From NCBI RefSeq assembly GCF_030388325.1, contig NZ_CP103794.1, forward strand, positions 1,364,001-1,428,000: a stretch of DNA of 64,000 nucleotides. Direction: 5' to 3'. How positions within the stretch are numbered: the first letter of the stretch is position 1; each line of letters opens with the position of its first letter. A program made the translations under genes and the position numbers. The notes beneath the pieces were generated by a model. That model ran no database searches. It was given only the letters and a program-made list of their open reading frames with translations, and had not been told where the DNA came from. Origin of the DNA: Flavobacterium johnsoniae (lineage in GTDB: Bacteria > Bacteroidota > Bacteroidia > Flavobacteriales > Flavobacteriaceae). Below, piece by piece: positions 47,979 to 56,796 of this stretch.

Positions 47979-48127
47979 ACGCAAAGAGCGCTAAGATCTA
48001 CGCAAAGCACGCAAGTTTTCTTTTAAGTAAGATTTATAAAAGTTCGCAAAGCTATATGATAAAGCTTTGCGAACTTTGTGTTTATAAGCGCAATTCTTGA
48101 AAAAATCCTTGCGTGCTTTGCGGTTAA
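47979..48127. repeat. 150-bp CGCAAAG element, copy A
   Basis: An imperfect palindromic element. Its core arms AAAGTTCGCAAAGCT (48039-48053) and AGCTTTGCGAACTTT (48063-48077) are exact; the outer words cgcaaagagcgctaag and ccttgcgtgctttgcg surround them. Copy B, largely collinear, is at 60297-60450. Confidence 0.85.
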
Positions 48128-48148
48128 ATTTCTTCCTATCTTTATATC

Positions 48149-48973
48149 ATGGAACCAGGAACTTTTAAAGTAGACAAATATTATATTAAAAAAGTAGATG
48201 CCGATAAAAAAAGCATTTACTGTCATCACGATATAATGGGTGAATTGTTTGTTCCGACGCATAAACACGAAAAAGCACAAATGTTATATGCAGAAGGAGA
48301 CGTAGTTTTTGTAACAACTGAAACGAAATCTTACTTTCTACCTGCAAGACATTTTATATGGATTCCGGCTGGTTTAGAACACAGTATTGAGCCAAAGTCG
48401 GAACATGTAATGATGCGGAATCTATACTTTCCGGTTGAAAAAGATGAAAATGAGTTTTATAAAAATGAAGGTATTTATCCTGTCAATAATTTACTGTTGC
48501 AAATGATGCTTTTTACAAATAAATGGAATGGCGATCTTAAAAAAGGAACTCCAAATTTTACCATCGCAAAAGCTATAAAAGCTATTCTTCCGCAAATCTG
48601 CACTAATAATCTTCCTCTCGAATTACCGCAACCAAAAGACAAACGACTTGGAAAAATTCTTCGTTATATTGAAAATAATCTTGGAGAAACAATTCTATTT
48701 GCCGATGTGGCACACGAATTTGGTTATAGCGAAAGATCTTTGTATCGCTTGTTTCAAAAAGATTTAAAAATGTCTTTTATTCAATATTATACTATTCGAC
48801 GAATCTTGAAGGCAATCGAACTTTTATTAGAAAGAAAACTTTCGGTAAAAGAGGTAGCTCAAGAAGTTGGTTATAATAGTGTTCCGACTTTTAGCAACAC
48901 ATTCTTCAAAATTTTAGGGCAAAGACCTTCTGATTACTTAAACGGAGAAGAAATTTTGGAACGTAGTAAATAG
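48149..48973 (+). CDS. AraC family transcriptional regulator
   Basis: A 274-residue regulator with an N-terminal cupin-like sensing domain (HKHEKAQMLYAEGDVVFV, FLPARHFIWIPAGLEHSIE) and a C-terminal AraC DNA-binding domain with two HTHs: LGETILFADVAHEFGYSERS and LSVKEVAQEVGYNSVPTFSN. It precedes the efflux operon by 281 bp in the same direction and is its likely regulator; the cupin may bind the drug or signal. Confidence 0.92.
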   Translation: MEPGTFKVDKYYIKKVDADKKSIYCHHDIMGELFVPTHKHEKAQMLYAEGDVVFVTTETKSYFLPARHFIWIPAGLEHSIEPKSEHVMMRNLYFPVEKDENEFYKNEGIYPVNNLLLQMMLFTNKWNGDLKKGTPNFTIAKAIKAILPQICTNNLPLELPQPKDKRLGKILRYIENNLGETILFADVAHEFGYSERSLYRLFQKDLKMSFIQYYTIRRILKAIELLLERKLSVKEVAQEVGYNSVPTFSNTFFKILGQRPSDYLNGEEILERSK

Positions 48974-48981
48974 TTTTTATT

Positions 48982-49083
48982 TAACGCAGATTTGGCAGTT
49001 TAAGCAGATAACTGTTTGATTCTACAATTGTAAAAAATAAAATCTGGGCGTATCTGCTAAAATCTATTAAAATCTGCGTGAAA
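48982..49083. repeat. CGCAGATTTGGCAG inverted repeat
   Basis: aacgcagatttggcagttta is answered by taaaatctgcgtgaaaaatc with internal tatctgctaaaatct. Same family as 29425-29505 and 53358-53447. Confidence 0.78.
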
Positions 49084-49254
49084 AATCACAATCCAAATAA
49101 ATTTTGTAATAAATTGTTTTTCAGTGCTTTAATAAAATGTTTTCGGAAAACTATATTTTAACATTTGTCCGAAATGAATATGTTGTTGGCTTTTAATAAT
49201 TATCAGTCAACAGAAAAATGCAGGAACTTTGCAGCATCAATTATTTATGTATTC

Positions 49255-50610
49255 ATGTTCCTTAAAACAACAAACTCTAAAGAAGATTGTTTTCTCAGAA
49301 GCTTATTGATATTTCTAATCATATTAGCATTTGGCACCTTACAAGCTCAGGAAGTTCATTCGATTTCTTTGCAAGAAGCGATGAAACTAGCCAAAGAAAA
49401 CAATAAAAAAGTCCTAAAATCTCAACTGGAGATTACGCTCGCAGAGCAAAACATCAAAGAAAGAAAAGAACTCCGATTGCCAGATGTAGAATTAAACGGC
49501 ATGTATTCTAGAATTACCAATATTACTGAATTTAAAGGAAATGGCTTTTTGAACGGAAAAGAAGTTACAAAAGCAATTCCTGAAATCTACGAGGTAAATT
49601 CTACTTTTAAAATGCCAATTTACGTTGGAAACAAAATCAACAACGCTATTAAAATTGCGAATCAGGAAAACGAAATTGCCAAAATAAAATCAGAAAAAAC
49701 AGAAAATGATATTGAACTGGAAGTAGTGGCGAATTACTTGGCGATTTATAAAATGATGGAACTTCAAAAGATTTTTGAAGAAAACATCAAAGAAGAAAAA
49801 AGCCGATTGAAAGAAGTTCTTTCGCTTCAAAAACATGGAACGGTGACGAAAAACGAAGTTATTCGTGCCGAATTGCAGCTTTCGGATCGTGAATTGAATG
49901 CGTTAACTAACTCCAAAAACATTAAAATCGCACTTCACGATCTGAAAACGCTGATTCAGCTGCCTGAAAACGAAGAAATTGCAATCGACACAACTACGAG
50001 TTTGGACGAAATGAATGGTTTAGATCCGTATGATTTTTATATGACTAAAGCGTTGCAAAATGAAGAAATGCGAGTTGCAAGCCAAGAATTAAGTATTAGT
50101 AAAACGGAATTGCAAATGGTAAAAGGAAATTATTTGCCAAGTGTACATTTCTTCGGAAATTATGGTTTTTATTATCCAAATTATAAATTCTTTCCGCCAA
50201 ATCCGTATTTGTACACTTTAGGACAAGTAGGAATTGAAGCTTCTTTTGATCTTTCGTCTTTATATAAAAACAAAACCAAGATGGATCAGGCAAATACCAA
50301 AATCAAATGGCAGGAAATGCAATCTGAAATTATAAAAGACGAAATTCAAGATAAGTTATACAAAGAACATACGCAATATCAGGAAATCCTTGAAAAATTT
50401 GTTGTGGTAGATAAAGCCCTGGATTTAGCAACTGAAAATTACCGAATTGTAAAGCTGAAATACTTAAATCAATTGGTTTTGATTACCGAAATGGTAGATG
50501 CTGATAATGCTTTGCTTCAGGCGAAATACAACAAAATTTCTACAAGATTGGATGCGATTCTCAAACATTATGAGTTGCTTCATACAGCGGGAATTATGCC
50601 TCAGAGTTAG
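49255..50610 (+). CDS. TolC family outer membrane efflux protein
   Basis: A 451-residue outer-membrane channel. A signal region (LRSLLIFLIILAFGTLQAQE) precedes two OEP repeats, opening EVHSISLQEAMKLAKENNKK and containing long helices rich in E, K, Q, N; the barrel strands include SVHFFGNYGFYYPNYKF. The start ATG 49255 places the signal peptide correctly; the frame remains open 30 codons upstream. First gene of a TolC-EmrA-MFS operon; it gives the outer-membrane duct. Confidence 0.92.
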   Translation: MFLKTTNSKEDCFLRSLLIFLIILAFGTLQAQEVHSISLQEAMKLAKENNKKVLKSQLEITLAEQNIKERKELRLPDVELNGMYSRITNITEFKGNGFLNGKEVTKAIPEIYEVNSTFKMPIYVGNKINNAIKIANQENEIAKIKSEKTENDIELEVVANYLAIYKMMELQKIFEENIKEEKSRLKEVLSLQKHGTVTKNEVIRAELQLSDRELNALTNSKNIKIALHDLKTLIQLPENEEIAIDTTTSLDEMNGLDPYDFYMTKALQNEEMRVASQELSISKTELQMVKGNYLPSVHFFGNYGFYYPNYKFFPPNPYLYTLGQVGIEASFDLSSLYKNKTKMDQANTKIKWQEMQSEIIKDEIQDKLYKEHTQYQEILEKFVVVDKALDLATENYRIVKLKYLNQLVLITEMVDADNALLQAKYNKISTRLDAILKHYELLHTAGIMPQS

Positions 50611-50675
50611 AAGTTTTTTAGAAGAAAGAAGCAAGAGACAAGACTTAGAAAATAGAATTTAGAGAATAAAAAGAT

Positions 50676-51728
50676 ATGGTTAAGATAAAAAATGAAACTA
50701 GAAGAAATAGAACGTTTCATATATTAATAACAGTAATTGCGAGTGTGCTTGTAGTAAGCGGAGTTATTTTGGGTATTTGGTTTTATGTATTCAACAGAAA
50801 TCACGAAGAAACAAATGACGCGCAGGTCGAACAATATGTTACGCCAATTATGTCGAGAATTACGGGTTATGTGCAGGAAGTTCGTTTTGATGAAAATCAA
50901 TTTGTGCATAAAGGAGATACTTTGGTTGTGATTGACAACAGAGAATATAAATCGAAATTAAATGTGGCTCTTGCCGATGTTCAAAACGCGCAACAAAACA
51001 ACGTTGTGGCTCAGAAAAATGCACTTACAACAGCAAGTGCAACGGCAATCAATGAATCGCAATTAGAGGCTGCAAAATCGAATCTTTGGAAAACAAAACT
51101 AGAATACGAAAGGTATAAAGCTTTGGTAAAAGATGAAGCGGCAACTTCTCAGCAATTAGAAAAAGTCCGCGCCGATTACGAATCGGCACAAGCGCATTTT
51201 TCGGAAATGAAAAATAGAATTCATTCTGCAACTTTAAGTACTTCTGTTGCTGAAGCGAATGTTCCGACAACACAAACGAATATTGCATCAAAACAAGCTG
51301 TTGCTGATAATGCGGCTTTGTTTCTTTCTTACACCATTATTACGGCGCCTTACGACGGTTGGGTTGGAAAACGAACTTTACAGCCTGGGCAATTGGTAAA
51401 AGAAGGGCAGTCTTTGCTTTCTATAGTTAGTAAAGAAAAATGGATTACAGCCAATTTTAAAGAAACGCAATTGCAGTATTTAACGGTTGGGCAAGATGTA
51501 GAAATCAAAGCAGATGCTGTGAGTGACAAAACTTTCATTGGTACAATTGCCTCTTTATCACCTGCGAGTGGAGCAAGATTTTCTTTACTTCCTCCAGATA
51601 ATGCGACTGGAAATTTCGTAAAAATTGAACAAAGAATTCCGGTTAGAATTCAATTAAAAGAACAAGACAAGCAAACCGATTTTTTAAGAGCAGGAATGAA
51701 CATTACAGTTGTTGCTGCGCACAAATAA
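50676..51728 (+). CDS. HlyD/EmrA family periplasmic adaptor
   Basis: A 350-residue adaptor with one N-terminal helix (TFHILITVIASVLVVSGVILGIWFYVF), then EETNDAQVEQYVTPIMSRITGYVQEV, the typical EmrA lipoyl start, a coiled coil (70-200), and a second lipoyl part IITAPYDGWVGKRTLQPGQL, and beta-barrel NFKETQLQYLTVGQDVEI. It joins the MFS pump to the TolC channel. It starts 65 bp after the TolC gene; the MFS gene begins 1 bp after its stop. Confidence 0.94.
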   Translation: MVKIKNETRRNRTFHILITVIASVLVVSGVILGIWFYVFNRNHEETNDAQVEQYVTPIMSRITGYVQEVRFDENQFVHKGDTLVVIDNREYKSKLNVALADVQNAQQNNVVAQKNALTTASATAINESQLEAAKSNLWKTKLEYERYKALVKDEAATSQQLEKVRADYESAQAHFSEMKNRIHSATLSTSVAEANVPTTQTNIASKQAVADNAALFLSYTIITAPYDGWVGKRTLQPGQLVKEGQSLLSIVSKEKWITANFKETQLQYLTVGQDVEIKADAVSDKTFIGTIASLSPASGARFSLLPPDNATGNFVKIEQRIPVRIQLKEQDKQTDFLRAGMNITVVAAHK

Positions 51729-51729
51729 A

Positions 51730-53313
51730 ATGGAAGATAAAAGTATATTTAAATCTTGGGTTCCGAAGTGGGCGATCATTATTATTTTGTTCGTCTGTTT
51801 GTTGCATTCCATGATTTTGTTGGGAGTTTATACGTCAAACGTAACGTATGCGGCAAGTTTTCTGGATATTGAACCCGAAGATTTGCAGTTTGCGATGTGC
51901 GTAACGTACGGAACTTTACTGGCAACCATTTTAATAGAAGGCCGATTTTCGAGTTTTTTCCCTGCAAAAAATTACCTAATGGCGGTTTATTCCTTAATCG
52001 GAATTACGATTGTTACATCGGCATATATTACCAATTTTTCGATTTTTTTATTGATGCGAGTTGCGGAAGGAATCTTGATGGCGCTTCCGGTAATTACAAT
52101 AAGGCAGTTGCTTATTGAGCAGTTTAATTCTAAAAATGCCATTATCATCGGGTTTTCATTTTATTATGGCTCGCTGTTGTTGTCCACACCGTTTATTATG
52201 AATGTTGCCGTTTGGTTTCTAGATCATTACGACTGGAAATACATGTTGTATGTATCGGGAGGGCTTCAGGTTCTCAATGTGTTTTTAATCTTAGTTACTT
52301 TCAGAGGGCACCGAATTACAAAGAAAATTCCGTTGTATCAGATCGACTGGATGAGTTATTTTTTGGTTTTAATTTCGATTCTTTGCGGTGCCTATTTTTT
52401 TGTTTATGCCGAAAAAAAATATTGGTTCGAGTCTTCAGAAATGGTTTTAATGTTAATGATTTCACTGATAACTGGTGGATTATTCATTTTTAAAGAACGT
52501 TTGGTAAAAAGACCAAGTTTTAATTTTGAAGTCATAAAATACGCTAACCTGCGAATCGGATTCTTGTTGTTTTTCCTTTTTTACATCAGCAGAGCAACGC
52601 TGAGTTTGTGCCATTCGGCAATGTTTTCAATTTGGAATTGGGATCCGTCGCGTGTTGCGGGCGTACAATATATAAACGGTTTAGGAAATGTAATCGGACT
52701 TATTTTAGCTGCTTTCTTCTTGATGAAATCGGTTTCAACTAAAATCATTTTTATGATTGGTTTTACACTTATTGCTATTTTTCATTTCTGGTTTACGTTT
52801 CTTTTTGTGCCAGACGTAGCGTTGAGTGATATTATAATTCCATACATTTTACAAGGAATTGGTGTCGGGTTTTTATTTGTTCCATTAATCTTGTTTACTA
52901 CATCTTCAGTTCCAGCAAATATGGCAGTTTCTTCTGGAATTGTTGGTGTTTCTGGACGTTTTTGGGGAAGCACAATTGGGTTTTGCGTCATGCAGAATGC
53001 GATGGTATTTTTAAACAAAAAGCACTTTTTAAAACTAAGTCAGTTTGTAACAGGTGAAAATTCTGAAGCGCAACACACTATTGCTTCGACAACTCAAAGT
53101 TTTATTGCCAAAGGATATTCGGCAGATAATGCCAATACCTTAGCCTTAAAAAAAGTATTTGGTACCATTACCAAACAAGCGACTTTATTAGCCGATATGG
53201 AGATTTATACCGTTGTCGGTTATGGTTTGGTGGTTTTGATTATTCTAATTGCTTGTAATCAGCATTTAAGACAGACGATGAATTTGGTGAAAAGCAAGAT
53301 TTGGATTGGTTGA
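51730..53313 (+). CDS. MFS drug efflux transporter, EmrB-like
   Basis: A 527-residue permease with about 14 transmembrane helices, as in the DHA2/EmrB group. It starts MEDKSIFKSWVPKWAIIIILF; motifs include SAMFSIWNWDPSRVAGVQYI and the GVSGRFWGSTIGFCVMQNA segment equal to motif C/5 positions. It expels drugs or organic anions using the proton gradient, with EmrA-like adaptor and TolC. The frame opens seven codons earlier inside the adaptor gene, but ATG 51730 is one base after the adaptor stop. Confidence 0.9.
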   Translation: MEDKSIFKSWVPKWAIIIILFVCLLHSMILLGVYTSNVTYAASFLDIEPEDLQFAMCVTYGTLLATILIEGRFSSFFPAKNYLMAVYSLIGITIVTSAYITNFSIFLLMRVAEGILMALPVITIRQLLIEQFNSKNAIIIGFSFYYGSLLLSTPFIMNVAVWFLDHYDWKYMLYVSGGLQVLNVFLILVTFRGHRITKKIPLYQIDWMSYFLVLISILCGAYFFVYAEKKYWFESSEMVLMLMISLITGGLFIFKERLVKRPSFNFEVIKYANLRIGFLLFFLFYISRATLSLCHSAMFSIWNWDPSRVAGVQYINGLGNVIGLILAAFFLMKSVSTKIIFMIGFTLIAIFHFWFTFLFVPDVALSDIIIPYILQGIGVGFLFVPLILFTTSSVPANMAVSSGIVGVSGRFWGSTIGFCVMQNAMVFLNKKHFLKLSQFVTGENSEAQHTIASTTQSFIAKGYSADNANTLALKKVFGTITKQATLLADMEIYTVVGYGLVVLIILIACNQHLRQTMNLVKSKIWIG

Positions 53314-53618
53314 TATGAATTAATCTCGCAAAGTCGCAGAGGCGCAAAGATTTTTTTACTCTCGCAGATTTGGCAGATTAAGGGGATAGTTTATTTTCTT
53401 ATTTTAAGAAATCTAATCTGCTTAATCTGCCAAATCTGCGAGAGACTAATCCTTTTAATCTTATTAATCTGTGGCTTTAAAATAAAAACTTTGCGCCTCT
53501 GCGTCTTTGCGAGATTAAAAAGAAAATCTTAGCGAATCTCCGCGAAAAACCTTAGTGAATCTCTGTGTAATAAACGTTTTATACGTTATCTTGCAACCGT
53601 TAAAAACAAATAAAATAT
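53314..53618. other. 305-bp intergenic region filled by repeats
   Basis: No gene; nearly the whole stretch is the nested repeat at 53325-53540, followed by an AT-rich leader for the HAD gene. Confidence 0.7.
53325..53540. repeat. composite of CGCAAAG and CGCAGATTTGGCAGATT palindromes
   Basis: Outer arms atctcgcaaagtcgcagagg (53323) and cgcctctgcgtctttgcgag (53494) enclose an inner palindrome ctcgcagatttggcagatta / taatctgccaaatctgcgag (53358-53447): one repeat family sits within another, as at 5093-5273. Confidence 0.85.
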
Positions 53619-54278
53619 ATGAGCCAGCAATGTGTAATTTTTGATATGGATGGCGTGATTTCGCACACCAATCCGCATCATGTGAAAGCTTTTGAGGCGT
53701 TTTTCGATAAATATAATGTTCCTTATACCAATGAAGAATTTGAAGAACATATGTACGGAAAACACAATAGTTATATCATGACGCATTTCTTCAAACGTCC
53801 GATTACGGGAGAAGAACTTCTAAAACTGGAAGACGAAAAAGAAGGAATGTTTCGCGAAATTTATAAAGATAAAGTAGATACAATTCCACATTATTTGGAT
53901 TTTCTAAACGAATTAAAATCGCGCGGATTCAAAACAGCTGTTGCTACATCTGCGCCTCGTGCTAATCTAGATTTGATTGCAAATGCCTTAAAAATTACAG
54001 ACAAAATGGATTCGATGATGTCTAGCGAAGACGTTACGTACCATAAACCAAACCCTGAAGTATATCTAAAATCAGCAGAACGCGTTGGTGTTTCTCCTTC
54101 TGATTGTGTGGTTTTCGAAGATTCTTTTTCAGGCATTACAGCGGGATTAAATGCTGGAATGAAAGTAGTTGGCGTTTTGAGTACGCATACAAAAGAACAG
54201 CTTCCGATTTGTGATTTTTATATTAATGATTATAGTGAAATTAATGTAGATAAGATTCTAGAGCTTTTGGGTAAATAA
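53619..54278 (+). CDS. HAD family phosphatase, beta-phosphoglucomutase-like
   Basis: A 219-residue HAD hydrolase. Motif I is FDMDGVISHTNPHH (Asp nucleophile), motif II is VATSAP, and motif III/IV is KPNPEVYLKSAERVG...VVFEDSFSGITAGLNAGMKVVGV. The small helical cap after motif I places it in subfamily I with phosphoglycolate phosphatases and beta-phosphoglucomutases. It dephosphorylates or isomerises a sugar phosphate; the substrate is unknown. It ends before a repeat-type terminator. Confidence 0.9.
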   Translation: MSQQCVIFDMDGVISHTNPHHVKAFEAFFDKYNVPYTNEEFEEHMYGKHNSYIMTHFFKRPITGEELLKLEDEKEGMFREIYKDKVDTIPHYLDFLNELKSRGFKTAVATSAPRANLDLIANALKITDKMDSMMSSEDVTYHKPNPEVYLKSAERVGVSPSDCVVFEDSFSGITAGLNAGMKVVGVLSTHTKEQLPICDFYINDYSEINVDKILELLGK

Positions 54279-54302
54279 AATCCGAAAAAATTTAATTATA
54301 AA

Positions 54303-54362
54303 TTGCCTCCCGCTTTAGCTGGAGGTTTTTTTGTAGCTTAAAAAAAGGCTTTAGCCGAAGTT
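54303..54362. repeat. GCTTTAGCTGGAGG element, copy 1 (terminator-like)
   Basis: GCCTCC-cGCTTTAGCt-GGAGG then seven T (54305-54333), followed by aaaggctttagccgaa. Copy 2 is at 56180-56243. The first half may terminate the HAD transcript. Confidence 0.85.
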
Positions 54363-54366
54363 ATTC

Positions 54367-54675
54367 TTATTCTTCCAATTTCAAATACTCACGCGGAACG
54401 TTTAAAAATTCTTGATAACACCAGCTATTCGGGCAATTTTCATTCATTTCAGTATGTTCAGCGATTCTGATTCTTATGGTTTCTTTTTCGTCGTCAAGAC
54501 CTTTAAAGGTTTCTCCGACTTTGAAAGTTCTTTCGCGCGTGCCAACCACACCGCCAACAGTTATAGTTGTGGTGTACGGAGCGGTGAATTTAAAATTTTT
54601 GGTTGGTTTATCATCGTCAGAAGTACAACCAAGAATTCCTAAAGTCAGAATCAAAAAGTAAAAAAATCTTTTCAT
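54367..54675 (-). CDS. small hypothetical lipoprotein
   Basis: A 102-residue lipoprotein (MKRFFYFLILTLGILGCTSDDD, Cys17). The mature part is a beta-rich domain: YTTTITVGGVVGTRERTFKVGETFKG, then NENCPNSWCYQEF with a Cys pair separated by five residues. No family recognised. It faces the HAD gene across the repeat element. Confidence 0.72.
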   Translation of the reverse strand: MKRFFYFLILTLGILGCTSDDDKPTKNFKFTAPYTTTITVGGVVGTRERTFKVGETFKGLDDEKETIRIRIAEHTEMNENCPNSWCYQEFLNVPREYLKLEE

Positions 54676-54863
54676 AACGCCTCTTTTTGTTTAGATATCT
54701 GAATATCAGGATGGTTGCGTGAAGTTACGAAGATTTTTTAATATTTCTTTAACAAATAACTAGAAATTATTGTCGTTCTTAACAGATTAAAAATCCATTT
54801 TCGAAATAACAATTATCATTCTTATTAATCTGTGAGATTTTTGGTTTTCTAAATTGAAAACTT

Positions 54864-55655
54864 TTAATACTTCTCATTCAAAAAAGCAATCCAGCCTTTC
54901 TCAAATTCTTCAGGAGTAACGTTTAATGTTTTCTGAATATTGCCAAACGAAGCAATTAATTTTGGCAAAATATCTTTTCCCCATTTTTGAGTCAGATATT
55001 CTATAATTGTATATCCAATATTGTAAATCTGATTGCTTTTGTTTAGTTCTTCTAAAGTCAGATTTTTGCTCTTCGCGTATTTCACACTTATTGAATTAAC
55101 TTCTCCAGCTTCAAAAATACTAATCGATTCCCAAAGCCAGCGCGGATATTCGGCACTAAACGTTTTATCAAATTCCTTTTCAAAAGTAAGTCGGTCTTGT
55201 GTAATGATGGTTTCTTTTGCCTTGTCGATTAAAATATTGAGTTGAATGCAATGCGTAAATTCATGCAAAGCCGTTTTTAATGGATCGTCTGGAAAAATAG
55301 AATTAAACCAATTGGTATAGATAAAATGAAATTCGTTCGGACCGCGACTTGTGCCTTTTGCTTTTTCTTTTAAGCCCGTAGCATTCATAAACTTAAATTG
55401 CGAACCGTAAATAAAAACCTTTATGATGTCGTGTTCTACATCTTTTAGATTTTCTCTTATTGTAGCATAATTGTCTTCAAGATGTTTGCTGACTTTTTCG
55501 GCTTCGCTTTTATAAATTCCGCTGTAAGAAACAATAAAATGTTCCGATTGAAGCGTTCGAGTTTCCTGTTTAACCGTAAAGCTTCGAGCTGCTCTTGCAA
55601 AATAAAAAACGGCAATAATTCCTAAAAGAATGACTAATAATCTGTATTTCTTCAT
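54864..55655 (-). CDS. exported HExxH metallopeptidase (MA-like)
   Basis: A 263-residue protein with an N-terminal helix (LLVILLGIIAVFYFARAA) and an extracytoplasmic gluzincin-like domain: LKTALHEFTHCIQLN holds His-Glu-x-x-His, and RWLWESISIFEAGEV supplies a downstream Glu in the WxxEGxA position. The front SEHFIVSYSG matches the usual start of the peptidase MA family. The gene is isolated between repeats. Substrate unknown. Confidence 0.8.
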   Translation of the reverse strand: MKKYRLLVILLGIIAVFYFARAARSFTVKQETRTLQSEHFIVSYSGIYKSEAEKVSKHLEDNYATIRENLKDVEHDIIKVFIYGSQFKFMNATGLKEKAKGTSRGPNEFHFIYTNWFNSIFPDDPLKTALHEFTHCIQLNILIDKAKETIITQDRLTFEKEFDKTFSAEYPRWLWESISIFEAGEVNSISVKYAKSKNLTLEELNKSNQIYNIGYTIIEYLTQKWGKDILPKLIASFGNIQKTLNVTPEEFEKGWIAFLNEKY

Positions 55656-56033
55656 GTGTTCTAAATGATTTTAGAGATTTAAAAACAAAATAAAATATGC
55701 AGATTTAGGTTTTTGGTATTTTAAAAATAAGGATTTTTAAAGATTAAAGTGTAAAATAATTAAAGAAATTTCTGAATTTTAAATCTTTGTTGGTTTTAAT
55801 CTCGCAGAGTCGCGAAGTCGCAAAGTTTTTTTTCTGCCACAGATTATTAGGATTAAAAGGATTTTTTTTCATTGTAGCGAGAAAATATTTGTCATCTTTT
55901 CTCTGCTGATTTTAATCTCGCAAAGTCGCAGAGTCGCAAAGTTTTTTCGCATTTTTTGTCATTTCGATCCCGAGGCTTCGGGAGAGAAATCACACTAGAA
56001 ATTCCGAAAAGTTTTTTTACAAAGTAGCCATAC

Positions 56034-56143
56034 AGTTTGTCATTCTGAGGAACGAAGAATCTCCACAAGTAACTCCGCAACGATAATCACCAATCTTTGT
56101 CGAGCTTCTTACGAAGATTCTTCGTTCCTCAGAATGACAAACT
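56034..56143. repeat. 29-bp inverted repeat, GTCATTCTGAGGAACGAAG family, copy 3
   Basis: Left arm 56034-56062 and right arm 56115-56143 are exact reverse complements. Compared with copies at 3942 and 28942 both arms carry the same two base changes, so the pairing is preserved. The spacer has CTTTGTCGAGCTTC, shared with copy 1. Confidence 0.9.
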
Positions 56144-56179
56144 AGAAGGATATGCTTTATCGAAATAAGAAAGTTAAAT

Positions 56180-56243
56180 AAATTGCCTCCTGCTTTAGCT
56201 GGAGGTTTATTTATGATTGAAAGTGAAAGGCTTTAGCCGAATT
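56180..56243. repeat. GCTTTAGCTGGAGG element, copy 2
   Basis: attgcctcctgctttagctg then gaggtttattta and, 20 bp on, aaaggctttagccgaattat. Same order as copy 1 at 54303-54362. Confidence 0.8.
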
Positions 56244-56244
56244 A

Positions 56245-56475
56245 TTATTTCAAAGGAAAATCAAGCAATTCTTTAGGTTCAATATCTAAAGCATTGGCAA
56301 TTTTTACAAGAGTTTTGATCGTGGTATTTATTTCAGCTCTTTCAATTCTACCAATCTGAGTTTTACGAATATCACAATCATCAGCTAAAGCTTGTTGAGA
56401 TAATCCTTTTTTTTCACGCAATTGACGAATGTGAATCCCAAGATTTGTAATAAAGATTTCTTCTGAAATATCCAT
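56245..56475 (-). CDS. XRE family helix-turn-helix regulator
   Basis: A 76-residue protein consisting of one Cro/C1-type HTH domain: LGIHIRQLREKKGLSQQALADDCDIRKTQIGRIERAEINTTIKTL, then IANALDIEPKELLDF. Full domain, no sensor region. It is divergent from the small gene at 56563, with an 87-bp shared region containing a TATATTTG box (56534-56541) facing right. It likely represses itself and that neighbour. Confidence 0.92.
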   Translation of the reverse strand: MDISEEIFITNLGIHIRQLREKKGLSQQALADDCDIRKTQIGRIERAEINTTIKTLVKIANALDIEPKELLDFPLK

Positions 56476-56562
56476 ATTTCAAAATTCTTAAGATTTATTT
56501 TCGACTTGACCACATTTATGTAACCAAAAGTATTATATTTGAAACGTTTAAAAAATAAGATA

Positions 56563-56796
56563 ATGACTACAGAATATTTTTCTAAAGAAGTAGAAACTAG
56601 GCTAAAAGATTTTTTTAGTGATGTTGTGGATGTAAAAGATATGGCGAAGATGCTTCGGCAGGTAAATTATTCCCTTTCGCTAAGTTCTATGCGAGGTCGT
56701 GAAAGTGTTAATGCAGAATTGCCTCGAATTGGGGATAATTTTTACTGGCTGAACAGATTGGCAGAAGTGCTCGATCCTTATTTGGATGCTAATTAA
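56563..56796 (+). CDS. small protein of unknown function, divergent from XRE regulator
   Basis: A 77-residue soluble protein starting MTTEYFSKEVETRLKDFFSDVV, helical and acidic, ending RIGDNFYWLNRLAEVLDPYLDAN. No family recognised. The upstream in-frame codons overlap the promoter, so ATG 56563 is chosen. An HTH regulator facing a small protein suggests a regulated pair; toxin-antitoxin is possible but nothing in the sequence shows toxicity. Confidence 0.65.
   Translation: MTTEYFSKEVETRLKDFFSDVVDVKDMAKMLRQVNYSLSLSSMRGRESVNAELPRIGDNFYWLNRLAEVLDPYLDAN

Larger units (their letters stand above)
55656..56244. other. 589-bp gene-free region with repeats
   Basis: No gene seen. It contains CGCAGAG/CGCAAAG words (55798-55945), a CCACAGATT half element (55837), a one-armed GTCATTTCGATCCCGAGGC element (55959-56000), a full 29-bp inverted repeat (56034-56143), and a GCTTTAGCTGGAGG element (56180-56243). 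Confidence 0.75.

Noticed and set aside
47400..48130. Possible CRISPR array from repeated GCAAAG words
   Set aside because: The units are irregular in length and spacing, inverted rather than direct, and there are no cas genes.
49325..49345. A TTGGCACC word resembling a sigma-54 -24 element
   Set aside because: It lies inside the TolC coding sequence with no -12 block or activator sites nearby.
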